This document shows positions 1 to 11,080 of a stretch of 64,000 nucleotides of DNA, piece after piece. The stretch's first letter is position 1. Every line of letters starts with the position of its first letter. Under the pieces are notes generated by a model, which saw only the letters and a list, made by a program, of their open reading frames with translations, was not told the origin of the DNA and made no database searches. This DNA comes from Anticarsia gemmatalis (taxonomy: Eukaryota > Arthropoda > Insecta > Lepidoptera > Erebidae), in NCBI RefSeq assembly GCF_050436995.1, contig NC_134763.1:2418001-2482000 (forward strand), given 5' to 3'. Made by a program: the position numbers and the translations under genes.

Positions 1-62
1 AAAGATAGGATACTATAAGAAGAGAGATGATAGTATGAAATAAATATTATCTTGTTTTGTAG

Positions 63-1627
63 AATATGGGACAAGTAATAATGAAAAAGACGACTATTAT
101 TGTGGCCCACATCCGTTCTCGGAACCAGAATCAAAAATATTAGCAGAATTTATTACGCAAAAGAAACAAAATCTGAAATTCTATTTTTCGTTTCATGCGT
201 ATGGACAGAAAATCATTATCCCTTATGCCGATAGAATAAAACATATTGACAATTACGGCGAGACGGTAAGTGGTCTAAACTCTTGCTTTCTTTACAATGT
301 TGATGAATTAATAATTTTTCATTACACACTTGAAATATTTTTCTTATGAAATTTAGTTTGTCCGTCATCATATTAGGGGAAAACGGTAAAATAAAATGTC
401 ATTTAATACATACAGGATATTTATGTATACATAAGATTGATTTTTTCGTTGAATAAAGGCTCTAAATCTATGACAGTATACTATGTTAAGCCGTGAGCGC
501 TGTAGAGTTCATATAAAGAAACCTGAAATTGTAATCTCCCACATTTTGAATTGAAGTACTATCCTAACGGCCATAATGTTCACACCAAACAAAACAAACC
601 GTGAAACTAAAACTTTACACTAAACATGAAGCAACTATCATAAAACGAATAGCCATTCCTCCTTCACAGATATAGCGCATAAATATTCATGAATCATTTG
701 AATTTCATACGTGTATTTGTTTTCAGGAGAATTTTGGTAAACAGGCGATATTGAAAATGTATAGTATAAACGGCGTCAAATACAGTATCGGCACTACCTA
801 CGATACTTTAGGTCTGTTGGAATTTGAACTTTATTTTTATAACAATAAGTATCAAATTCGGTTGTAGAAATATGTCGTTTTGAATTTTTTCTTTTTTTTT
901 GACGGCAGGTCTGCGTATTTCCGGAAACAGTGCCAGTTATACAAAGAAAACTCACAACGTGAGGTAATTCAATTTTTTTATATGAAAGGATTATGTAGTT
1001 TTATGTTTTGTATAAAATGGAATTGAAGGCATTGCTTTTATTTTGCTTAATGGGTTTGTGTTTGTATTGAAAATTAACTGGGTAATGTTTTGTTTGCTCC
1101 AATCTCAATATAAAAATACTTTTCAGAAAGTATTTTTGGCAGACAATAAAGTACTTGCTCCATATAAAAAAATGCGTCATGTACAATGAACGTTAATAAC
1201 AACTTCCAAGCTACCTGATCATTGAGTTAATATAGTTAACAATTCTGTATGTTCAAATATTTCACATATTAAAATATAGTCAAATATATTTCCAGGTTAA
1301 CTATAAAAAATAACCAAGGGTTAAGCTTTTAACGATAGACAAAAATAACAATTCTTTAAAAAAAATACTAAGCTAAATCTATGTTCCAAAAGTTCTCATG
1401 AAAGTTCTTCCAGGTTTGTCTACACATTTCTTCTCCGAGACAACGGGTCTTACGGCTACGCCCTCCCTCCAAGTCAAATCCTCCCAACCTGCAAGGAAAC
1501 CCTCTCAGGTATCATGGAGCTGATGACAGCGAAACACAGGAAAGTGAAACTGCTTTTCAGCCGTGGACAAAAATTAAAGGGACTCACGTTAACTTTATTA
1601 TTCTCCATTGTGAATATTTTGTTATAA
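63..1627 (+). CDS. Gene A: M14 carboxypeptidase-like protein, 3' part only (catalytic Glu missing)
   Basis: Exons 63-265, 727-811, 909-963 and 1414-1627 join in frame (184 codons plus stop) with AG/GT borders; the 5' exons lie left of the window. The exon lengths 203, 85 and 55 match those of gene B downstream, so the two are paralogues. Visible M14 landmarks are CGPHPFSEPE, the zinc-ligand segment FSFHAYG (His196 in bovine CPA numbering) and RDNGSYGYALPPSQILPTC. Two catalytic positions are changed: Tyr248 is Leu, and Glu270 is Leu (FLLRDNG where active members have ELRD). Asp256-Trp257 reads Ser-Tyr. The protein ends in a hydrophobic stretch without a cytoplasmic tail, as in GPI-anchor signals. 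The family assignment is certain; loss of peptidase activity is inferred. The donor after 811 is gtctg, weaker than the others. Confidence 0.9.
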
Positions 1628-2784
1628 ATATATTTGTATGTGTTTATTTTCAAAAGTTTTTCATTGATCAAAATTTGCCGTGGCCCGCCACTTACGAACT
1701 GCGAGCATATAATATTTACCTAAACTGTCCCCAGTAATCATAGAGATTCATACCTATTGATAAAATTCCGTATGAATGTTCGCAAATATGTTAAGTCGTT
1801 TCTGAGGTTATTGCAAACAGACAGACAGACGTGGCAAGGCAATTTTTAATTTAAAAAAATAATCTGCAATGTTTTCCCGTCATAGTGCAAATTACAAAAT
1901 TCACTGCATCTATTCGTAAATAAACTAAAACTGCCAAAGACAATATTAATAATAATATTTATTTAGGCAATATTTAGCTAAAGTTGATCTATTTACCACA
2001 TAACCGCTGCTAAGATCTTTTTACCAAGTTTACAATTTCACGTTCTAAGCCTGCTTAAGCAGTTCTAAACACAGTTATAACCGTACCACACCACAAACTG
2101 GTCCAAGACCTTACAAATCAGGACTCAACGACACAGGTGATAGTCATTATGCAGGCAGGCACCGCAACTTGGTTATTGGCCAAGAGCCTAGCGTCGTAAT
2201 GGTGGCTTAATTGTTCTAAGACGCTCTCAGTGGCTTCGGACGCAGTGTTTAATGTACCAGATTAAGTATACAGGCTAAACGTAGATTAAGCTTTTACAAT
2301 GTTTAGAGATAGGAGTTAATTTTGAATTTATTTTTTAATTTAAGTACTCTGGTACAAGTAGCTATAGAAAAAAGGCGTGATTTTATATAATATGTATGTA
2401 ATGTATGTATGTATGTCTTTGGCATTGTAAAGTCTAAAGTTGCAGGATGCTTATCCACTGAAACGGAGCTGGGCAGACTAGAGTGAAATGGTATACAAAA
2501 ATCTAGGCCAGGAAATGATATATAGGAAACCTAAACAAGTTACAAAATTCAGCTTTTCTACGGAGCGACAAGTGCTTGTCGTAGACGCGTGTTTATAAAA
2601 TACACTGTGTGAATACACCCTTATGTGTTTCTTTATAGACAAAACACTAACACCTCTTTAGTGACACTCTTCTCAAATATTATCTTCTACCAATATTTTG
2701 ACACCCGTCAAATTACTATGCGAAAATGTGAAAACGCGACGCTTTCAAAAATGACCACAAAACATACGATTCGATAAATTCAAG
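1628..2784. other. Spacer between genes A and B
   Basis: No coding potential is visible. There is a short ATGT tetranucleotide run near 2394-2417. The AT-rich 150 bases before the gene B start must hold its promoter, but I see no clear TATA box or initiator. Confidence 0.5.
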
Positions 2785-5700
2785 ATGAATACAAATGTAT
2801 TCTTTTATTTAATCACTTTGTCATACTTCAAAAATGTTTGTGTTAGTAAAAATTATGAGAATTATACCTTGTATAGAGCTATACCTGTGAATGAGAGTCA
2901 TTTGGAGTTTATATTGTTTCTCGATGAGTTTTTTGATGTTATTTATTGGAGGGAACCGAGTATTCTGTATAAACCTGTAGATTTTGTGATAAATCCAAAT
3001 GATGAAGTGCTGTTTTTGCAACACGCCAACCAATTGGGCGTATATCTTACTACTGTTATGGAGAATGTTCAAAGGTACTGTATTGGTGACTTCTCAAATG
3101 TATCTGTGATCTGATTGGTCTGAAAGAATTTTGTTTGTTGATTTTTCTTTATTGATTTCTTATTCAATCTTGCATTTTAACTGATGAGTTTTGTTTATCG
3201 ATATACACGTCATGTCGTGTTACCCAATTCATTGGAACTCCTTCAACTTATTTTTGCAAAAAAAAAACAAATACAAAGTACAAACATGCCATCGGCGATA
3301 GAACCTACGACCTTCCAACGCAGTTATAATAATGACCATCTTGGCTTCCTCCGACCTTAAACTTATTTCGAAAGGCTTATCACTAAATATAGTCTACTAT
3401 TTTGCTATTTCATAATAATAGTGCCTTCAACGAGCAAACGGCAGCTTCAAAGTCCTACGTCAGAAGAAAGATGGCGTCCATGGACTGGACCAGTTTCTAT
3501 CGCTTGGACGACGTCTATGATTGGCTGATGGACCTGGCCAGAACATACCCTCGCCAGATAACAATACGGAGTATTGGTGATACGTATGAACGTCGAAATA
3601 TACTGAGTGTTAGAGTGCTTCTGTCTGGAGCTACGCCGAGGTGAGTTCTTGCTTGTTGTTGATGAAGTTTATTCTGATTTATGCTATAATTTTTGCAACT
3701 TTTTTACGAACTGTAAAAAAGTAGAACAGTTAAAAGTGATGATTTTAACCCTTATCTACCGTCCGATGGAGGTAACTGAGAGTCTCAATATCGTTTAAAT
3801 TACATTCGTTCGTAGCTGAATCAAAGCAAACAGAAATCCTAGTTTAAAAACTAGGACTTATAAATAATAGTGGAATTAAGCTCGTAATGAAATCAGAAAA
3901 AAGCGTGCAAAACTGTGAGAGTTGTCATGGTTTAGAACCCGGCTTCTAAAATTTGATAAAAAATGTTTAGTCAACTAATATTTAAAAAAAACTGAGGAAT
4001 TCATTGCACATATACAGTTAGCATAATATTATGTAAGGGAAAATTTATTTGATCAGTACCGTGTGTTACCTGATCATCACAATGTTGTCGACATATAATT
4101 TTCAGATCTACAGTCATAATAGAAGGTGGCATCCACGCAAGGGAATGGATTTCGCCAGCAGTAGTCACGTACCTCATCTCTCAGTTACTTCACGCTCGGT
4201 CTTCAGGCGACTCGACCCTGAAGTCCATAGCTGAGACCTACGAATTCTACTTCATACCTTTCACGAACCCTGATGGATACGAGTACACGCATACCACCGT
4301 TAGTTAATTGTACATTGATACTATAACTAATACTATTTATGCAAAAGTCTGTCTGTTACGCTTTCATGCCTTTTTAATCCTCAGAACTGATTTTGCATGA
4401 AATTGATATTGGAGAGTTTATGGAGTCTTGTGATCTCGGACCCTTTGTTTGATCCCAAGTCAATATTTTTCAGCGAGTGGAGAGTTGATCAAGTTAAAAT
4501 TATAATTTTTTTTTCACCTATAAGTGTCAAAAAGTAATGCCAATAAATAACACAGTGCTTATATTTTAGGACCGTCTATGGAGAAAGAATCGTAATAGCG
4601 CAGCCTGTGTAGATTTGAACAGAAACTTTGCAACAGCATTTGGAAGTATGGTGCTTTTTAATCTATACTAATATTATAAAGCTGAAGAGTTTGTTTGTTT
4701 GTTTGTTTGAACGCGCTAATCTCAAGAACTACTGGTCCGATTTGAATAAATCTTTCAGTGTTAGATAGACCATTTATCGAGAAAGGCTATAGGCTATATA
4801 ACATCACGGTCATTAGGAGCGGATTAGCAATGAAAAATGTTACAAAAATGGGAAAAATATTGACCCATTCTCTTGAGTGACGCAAGCGAAGTTGCGCGGG
4901 TCAGCTAGTTTTTTTATTAGACTTAGCCGTAGAACAAAATGCCTGAATTTCTCATCTCAAAGAATATTGCACTTATCTGTAAGATTTAAAATAAAAGTTA
5001 CTTTTTAAACTTTTGGGAGTTACACTTTTCTCGATATATGAAGGTTTTCCTCGATCAAAAATCCGAACGTGGAAAAAAAACAATTTATTTATTATTATTA
5101 TTGTACAATATATCTACAATTCAGTATTAAATTAAACATTTCTAGCTGCGGGAATCAGTTGGAGCAAAACATCAGAGAAATATTGTGGGGCGCAAGCATT
5201 TTCTGAGCTGGAAAGCAAAGCGATGGCAGATTTCATACAATCCAAGAGCAGCAACTTGGAATACTACATCAGCTTCCATTCTTACGGACAATATATGGTC
5301 ATACCTTATGCGTATTCGAAACAACATTTTGAAAATTACGATGAAGTGGTTAGTTTAATATACATTTTTGATTATTTTAATTATTATTTGTTGCCTTCAA
5401 GACAATGTTCTTCTTTTTTGTAGTCATTCGTTCATTTAATTTAGTCAGACTGCACTGTCAAGCGGTCTCAAAATTCGTGATATGAAAGGTTTAGTATCAG
5501 ATCTGACTGTGTGTTTTACAATGGTCCCAATGACCAGGCTCTCGAACCTCCGGTTTTAAATTTCAACTCTACTCAGGGTTAAAATGTTGCAAAAAAGAAC
5601 CTTTTGGTAGCGATAGCCACTGCAGTCGCGCCTACCATCGTAAAAGAAACGGTCAACTAGATTTTATAATGTTCATTAATTGGTCAAGAAGCTAATACAA

Positions 5701-6637
5701 ACACTTTATTTTCAGTACGTGATGAGCAAGGAAATGGCCAAGAAAATTTCGATGAAATATCAAACGCGTTATGCCATTGGGTCCGCGTATGAGACTGTAG
5801 GTAAGTATACCTGATGCCATAGTTTATTATATATTTAAAATCATTTATTTCTACGTTAATTAAGCTGTAAGTTTAGTCTGAATACAGCATAGAATAAAAG
5901 GCAATTTTAATACATTTTATGATAGGCGATCACAAAGATAATAACGTGTATTGAATAAAACCATAAAAAATATCTATTTCCCAGGTTATATTGCATCAGG
6001 ACTCAGTAGCGACTGGGTGAAGAAAACTTTTAAAGTTCCGTAAGTATTTTCTTTATTTTAATGGCTGTCGAATGCTCATCAAAAATATGTCAGGCTTGGT
6101 GAGCAAGACAAAAGAGTTTAAAGTTGAAAAGCTTATTAGGTTTACACCTATTAGATAACATATATTTAACCTAGGTATGCTGGACGCCTTCGCACTTCTA
6201 CAGAGCTTTGCCTCCAACAGCTTTGCTTAGAAGGCTTTAAACTAAATTGTTGATGAGAAGATGATATTGATATTGTGATTATTTTTTTATGCTACAAAGT
6301 ATAGCAATTTGACATTACCGTCAACCTTTCAAATCGCGTAGAATAAAATGAGCTTAATCGATTAATGTGAACGATAAAAATACTTTTCTTTCCTACCAGG
6401 TTTGTACTGACGCTTGAACTTCGAGATACAGGGCACTACGGCTTCGCACTCCCTCCGTCGCAGATCTTACCTACTTGCATAGAGACCCTGGACGGCATAG
6501 TCTCTTTCCTCACTCCGCGTGGAAACATCACCAAGTTAGGTGAACGAGAATACAATTCGAGACAAGCATATAACATTTTGGACAGAATTGTGGTCGTTTT
6601 TAATGTCATTTTGTTTATTATAGTGCGTTTTGATTGA
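2785..6637 (+). CDS. Gene B: M14 zinc carboxypeptidase precursor (CPA/CPB family), complete
   Basis: Eight exons: 2785-3074, 3422-3640, 4106-4298, 4570-4645, 5146-5348, 5716-5800, 5985-6039, 6400-6637; 452 aa, all borders AG/GT and all phases consistent. The order is a signal peptide (residues 1 to about 20), an activation peptide containing NYENYTLYRAIP, then the peptidase domain from about residue 115. Zinc ligands are in GGIHAREW and SFHSYG. The substrate-binding residues are in LWRKNR and DLNRNF, Tyr248 is in GYIASG, and the catalytic Glu is in LELRDTG. Position 255 is Ser, so the S1' specificity may differ from genes D-F, which have Val. Cysteines in ACVDLNR and YCGAQ match the family disulfide 138-161. 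The C-terminal end is hydrophobic (VVVFNVILFIIV), suggesting a GPI signal or membrane anchor. It hydrolyses C-terminal residues of peptides, probably in the gut. Intron 4 carries a Helitron-like element. Confidence 0.95.
4662..4908 (+). mobile_element. Helitron-like non-autonomous element, copy 1 (intron 4 of gene B)
   Basis: The copy starts TCTATACTAATATTATAAAG and ends GTCAGCTAG. A hairpin (CGCAA/TTGCG) lies just before the end, and a short GTTT run near the start. It sits exactly between A and T (4661 and 4909). TC at the 5' end, CTRR at the 3' end, a subterminal hairpin and A/T insertion are the Helitron signature. It starts only 16 bases inside the intron, after the exon 4 donor. Confidence 0.85.
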
Positions 6638-8124
6638 TAAACTGTTTTATTGGAGAGTTTTCAAGTTAAGCCACGAGTTTAACGGCTATAAAAAATTTCG
6701 GAATTAATATTTTATAAAACCAAGATCTTGCTTGAAGTCAAAAAAACATAAGGAAATATAAGTTAATTTAATCTAAACGTAATATCTCACTAAGACATTG
6801 ATAGGCAATCTGAAAAAATTATGAATACTTATGCCTTTTTTAACCCGAACGATACACTGGTTAACAGTTTTGACCGATATAATCCAGTAGCCAGCTTACA
6901 GTAATAAGGTCGTAATATTTATCATAACATCACATAAAGCCGCAGTAATGCAAAATGATTAAAAAACCGACAAAAACGCCCAATCTTGGAGATTGCACGC
7001 AACACGCAAAGCATTTTGAATAAAAAATCCCATTCACGGTAGCGATTCTAACCCCAAAATGATGTTATCAAAAGGTGGTAATATGAGTAATGATCCGGAT
7101 AATCGTTTAGCCGTCACGACAAATCGTCATATCACGTGTTCTACTATCATTTATATTGAAACTAACATCCAGTATATCAAGATCCTTCATAACTTCTACA
7201 AGTAAAACATCATCTTCAAGACTGACAGCTCATCTTACACTGGTGATTTGTCTATAGAATTTTATACAGCGTGGGTAGTACGATATTTTTGTGCATCAAT
7301 TTTGAATTTTATGTCCTTGAGATAGAGCTGTTTTTTGTTTGTGTTACGTTAATTGAAGGGCGTTGCATTTCCTTTTGTGTCTGAATTAATTGCTTACTGT
7401 TATTTATTGGACTGTTGCTTATATCTCAATTTGGATACGATTTCTATTATTATTAATGATTTTACTAATTATAAGTTTCGCCTGTGGCTAGAGATCTATT
7501 TAATATTCAAGCTATCGCTTTAGTTAGTTAAGTTGTTCACGTAGTTAAGTGTTTAGAAGAGTTTATTCTGCAAATCACTTTTGATTCAAAAAGTTTTTTA
7601 TTGGTTATTATTTTCCTATTACAGCCTATTTTATTTATATTCTGCCTGCTCTTACTTTATTACTATTACTCTAATATTGTTGTACTTATAAAGCTAGTTT
7701 CTCCTTTTAACTGTGCAACCTGGTTTATTTCTGGGCCTTAGTTTATTTTAAAACTAATTTTACTGAAGTTATACTGCCAGAAAAAAAATGTTTCCTTGAA
7801 AACATAAGTTAATAATGTAAGAAAGTCTCTTGAAGTTTTGTTTAGTTTATTTTTCAACGGCTCATTTCACTGTCGTCTTTAAATGTGGATGGTTTGCAAA
7901 GCCGTGCTTCCACTTGTCTTTGTGGATAAAAATAGCTTTAAAATACAAAATGTCTTTGGTTTTTATAAAGAACTTAAATGTAACTGTTGTCGAAAATATT
8001 CGTAATCCATTAGCCAAATTGTGACTACATAGAACCAAAATCTGATTCATAAACTCTACATCTTACTTAATGAACGTAATAAGTACGCATAATATGTATT
8101 TAGTATTTTTTTGTTTCTTAAAAA
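6638..8124. other. Gene-free DNA downstream of gene B
   Basis: AT-rich sequence with no exon-like segment, followed by the first SINE. Short open frames here lack codon structure and known motifs. Confidence 0.4.
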
Positions 8125-8285
8125 TACAAAGCTTTAACAAACATAAACACAATGGACACAAAGTACAACCAGACCGTAAACAACTATCGCACAAATAATA
8201 TTGTTCCATGTGGGAATCGAACCCACAACCCCGTCACAATTGTAGCCGTGTGACAACCTTAACCACTACGCCACGGAGGCAGTCG
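8125..8285 (-). mobile_element. tRNA-derived SINE, minus strand
   Basis: Read on the minus strand it has an A-box-like TGGCGTAGTGG followed about 40 bases later by a B box, GGGTTCGATTCCC. After the tRNA-like head comes a body with GGTCTGGTTGT, shared with the copy at 13622. The head does not fold as a full tRNA and continues into the body, so this is a SINE and not a functional tRNA gene. Confidence 0.7.
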
Positions 8286-10815
8286 AATTATTGAGTTTGT
8301 AGTTTGAAAAATACGATGCACAAAAATGCTTTATTGTTAATGCCTTTGGTAATTAGGTACTTATACAAAAACTATTAAGAAAGAATAAGTTTTATAGTAA
8401 CTTTGATGAAACAGCACAAATTTTATTACAATATCCCAAATCCCGTATAAAATAAGGCCAAAACAAAACTGCACAGAATCTCGTTAACTTTAATAATCAC
8501 TCGAAAATACTGTGGATTAAGCAGAAAATTTAAAGATACAACGGGATCCTTGCCAAAGTCGGAGTGCCACAAGGAGCACTCTCGCGTCTTGTGCCAAGCG
8601 TTTGAAAACGGGACAATAGTGTATTAAGTTTATCGCTTTATTTAACCTACATGTTTTTGTTCCGGAGTTATTTATGTTGAGAAAGTAAGAGTAGGTTTTT
8701 AATTGGGGACATGTTTGAAGATTGTTTTTTGTTTTAGTCTTGAAATTCTGGACTAAGTTTAGTAGGCAAATTAGGTAATTTGTCTTTTGAATTAGTTTTA
8801 TTGTGACCTTTGCAAGAAATCTACTTTTAAAAGTTATAGTTATTGAATGAATTTACCGTGTTTTTCGTAGGAGTAAAAAAAGACGTATGTAGTTGTGAGA
8901 TTGTACGCAACGTATGGACCTTACCTACAAAACCTAGAGGATTATAATTTTCAAACAAAAACTATTACTTTTAAGGCCTCATCTCGTTTATCGTAACCAC
9001 TTTCTTAGAGTTTATAAGTACAATATTGTTATGAATGTGATTTTTCAGAAATCTTCACTTTTAAATATCAAAGAAACAAGGTCAAGAATATTTGACAGTA
9101 TCTCTACAGCAGCAAAATTAAACTTCAGCCCGTCAATACACCGGCCTTCAAAAATACTTGAACAAGATTGTAGTGTCATTTAAAGATCTTAGCAGATCTG
9201 TGCCAACGCTCCAGTGGTACTTCAAACTTGGCCACTTCATAATCTTTGTCGGAACAATACGAGGTTATATCTTATTGTATTTTGGTAATATTGTTATATT
9301 TATTTGTTTGGAAATGTATGTGTTTCTTTTTGGAGTATTGAGTGATAATAGAGAAGAAGAGAGACGAATAGAACTTGAGAATTATCTTTTCACTTTTCGT
9401 AAAAGTCTCTCGTGGCCTCTTCCTCTTTGGTCTGTATGTGTCTCACTGCTAGGCAAAGGTCTCCTTCCATTTGTAATAAAAATGTGAAAAAATCTATGGT
9501 AAGTATATTGTATGGTTAGTGGACCACCTAGAATTCAAGCTGTTCAGTTTGTCTGTTTGCCATTAGATGAACTTACGTTAGATAAAAACTACAGTAGGGG
9601 TTTACTTTTAACGTTTTTTACGTAACTGCAAGACGCTCTGTTAAAATTATACTACATGGTAGATCATCATCAAAGTCATCTTTTTAGATTATTTATCCTC
9701 TTGATTTCTTTCAAACTGGTGAACGCAATTGGTTATTGTTAGCGTCGCTACCATTATTAAAATTGATACACTCTTTTTAATTTATAACAATGTCAAAGTT
9801 CAAACAAACACGAAAGTAAATAAAAGTTATTTTATTAAAAAATACAAAAAACTTGTAACGTTTTAATGAGGAAAAGAAACTGAAATAATTTCCAACTTTG
9901 ACGTCTCAATTAAAATTGTTTTCAAACATTTACAGGAAATATTAATTGGCGAAATTAGTTCTTCGAAGGCTGGATACTTCATCGGATATTTTGTTCGGTA
10001 ATAAGTTGTAGAATTATATTGTTATTAACTGTCTCGCGTTTTACTGTGTTGTATATTATTTTGATATCAACCTTATTTTTTACTTGCCGAGGTAGAAAAT
10101 ATATTATACAGAGATAAAAATGAGATACAGCATTTTACGTTACTTGCAGTGCGTTGACAGGAGTACCTTCAAGTAGTATGTGTATATTGTTTTTGTAGCT
10201 CATAATAATAATGATCTTTAAAAATACGGAACCTAATTTGTGGGATACACTCTGGGAACTTGCGTAGTTGTCACTTGCCGTGCCATAGTTCTGTTTTGTA
10301 GTTGTCGACAAAACAATAACACCGCTGATAGCATAGCTGAATATAATATATGGCTTTAGTGTGCTCAAGTGGCAATATTTCGCGTGAAACTCGCGGGATA
10401 AAAGGATTCAACTAATACAAAAGATAGCGGTAATGCAGTTAAGAATTAAACTCTTTAAATGGAAGTAAGATGGGAAGGAAGTGTCCCGGTGTCCCAATTA
10501 ATTAATCCCGGCTTGGAACTATGCCAGAAGCCTTAGACCGCACTTTGAGTAAACAGAGACCACTTTGAGGTCATGAATTTTGCACCAACTTGATATTGCT
10601 TAGTCTAATTGGAGAATAGATTTGGGATTTTAATATTACCGCGAATTGCATGCGCCAAATGGATCCGGAAGAAAGAAAATTGCTGCGGAACTGCGCTTGA
10701 AGTTTGTATTTGGTTCAGGTTCTGATCTCAAATGATGGCGTAAACAAGAAGGAGGATTTGCTTTGAATGTGGATTTAGACGTTTTATGGAATACCATTTG
10801 AAGAAAATATGAAGA
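8286..10815. other. Gene-free, AT-rich stretch
   Basis: No supported gene. A fragment of a common dispersed repeat with the core CTGCTRGGCAAAGGTCTCC is visible near 9437-9465. Confidence 0.4.
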
Positions 10816-10824
10816 AGTAACGCT

Positions 10825-11080
10825 AGTTGCGCTGACTTGCGCTCGTCAGTCAGTTAACGATCTGTGAGTTAAGCAACACTTGGCGCGGTCATACTACAGA
10901 AGGGTGACCGTTTAGTGGTATTTTGTACTGGGCATCTTCGTGCTTCGGCAGACACGTATAAAGTCCGTCTCGGTTGTTGTCTATTAAGGTAACAGTCGAT
11001 TAGCCATGTCAAAGGCCATCGGGTGGCGTAAACAACTTTGACACTAGGTTGATCACTAACCATACGATAAGTTAAGAAGA
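10825..11080 (+). mobile_element. 5S rRNA-derived SINE-like repeat, copy 1
   Basis: Positions about 10841-10925 resemble the internal-promoter half of 5S rRNA: GTTAAGCAAC, then GGCGCGGTCA, then GGGTGACCG at the right spacing. A non-5S body follows, with CGTGCTTCGGCAGACACGT and CACTAACCATACGATAAG. The same head and body recur at 15030, 37048 and 54966. The 5S similarity is recognised from memory of the conserved 5S sequence. Confidence 0.65.

Noticed and set aside
8220..8285. Possible tRNA genes here and at 13622, 15380 and 42868
   Set aside because: A- and B-box sequences are present, but acceptor stems do not pair and a shared SINE body follows.
9158..9487. 109-codon open frame
   Set aside because: It starts at TTG, has no splice or domain support, and its end is a translation of the CTGCTRGGCAAAGGTCTCC repeat.
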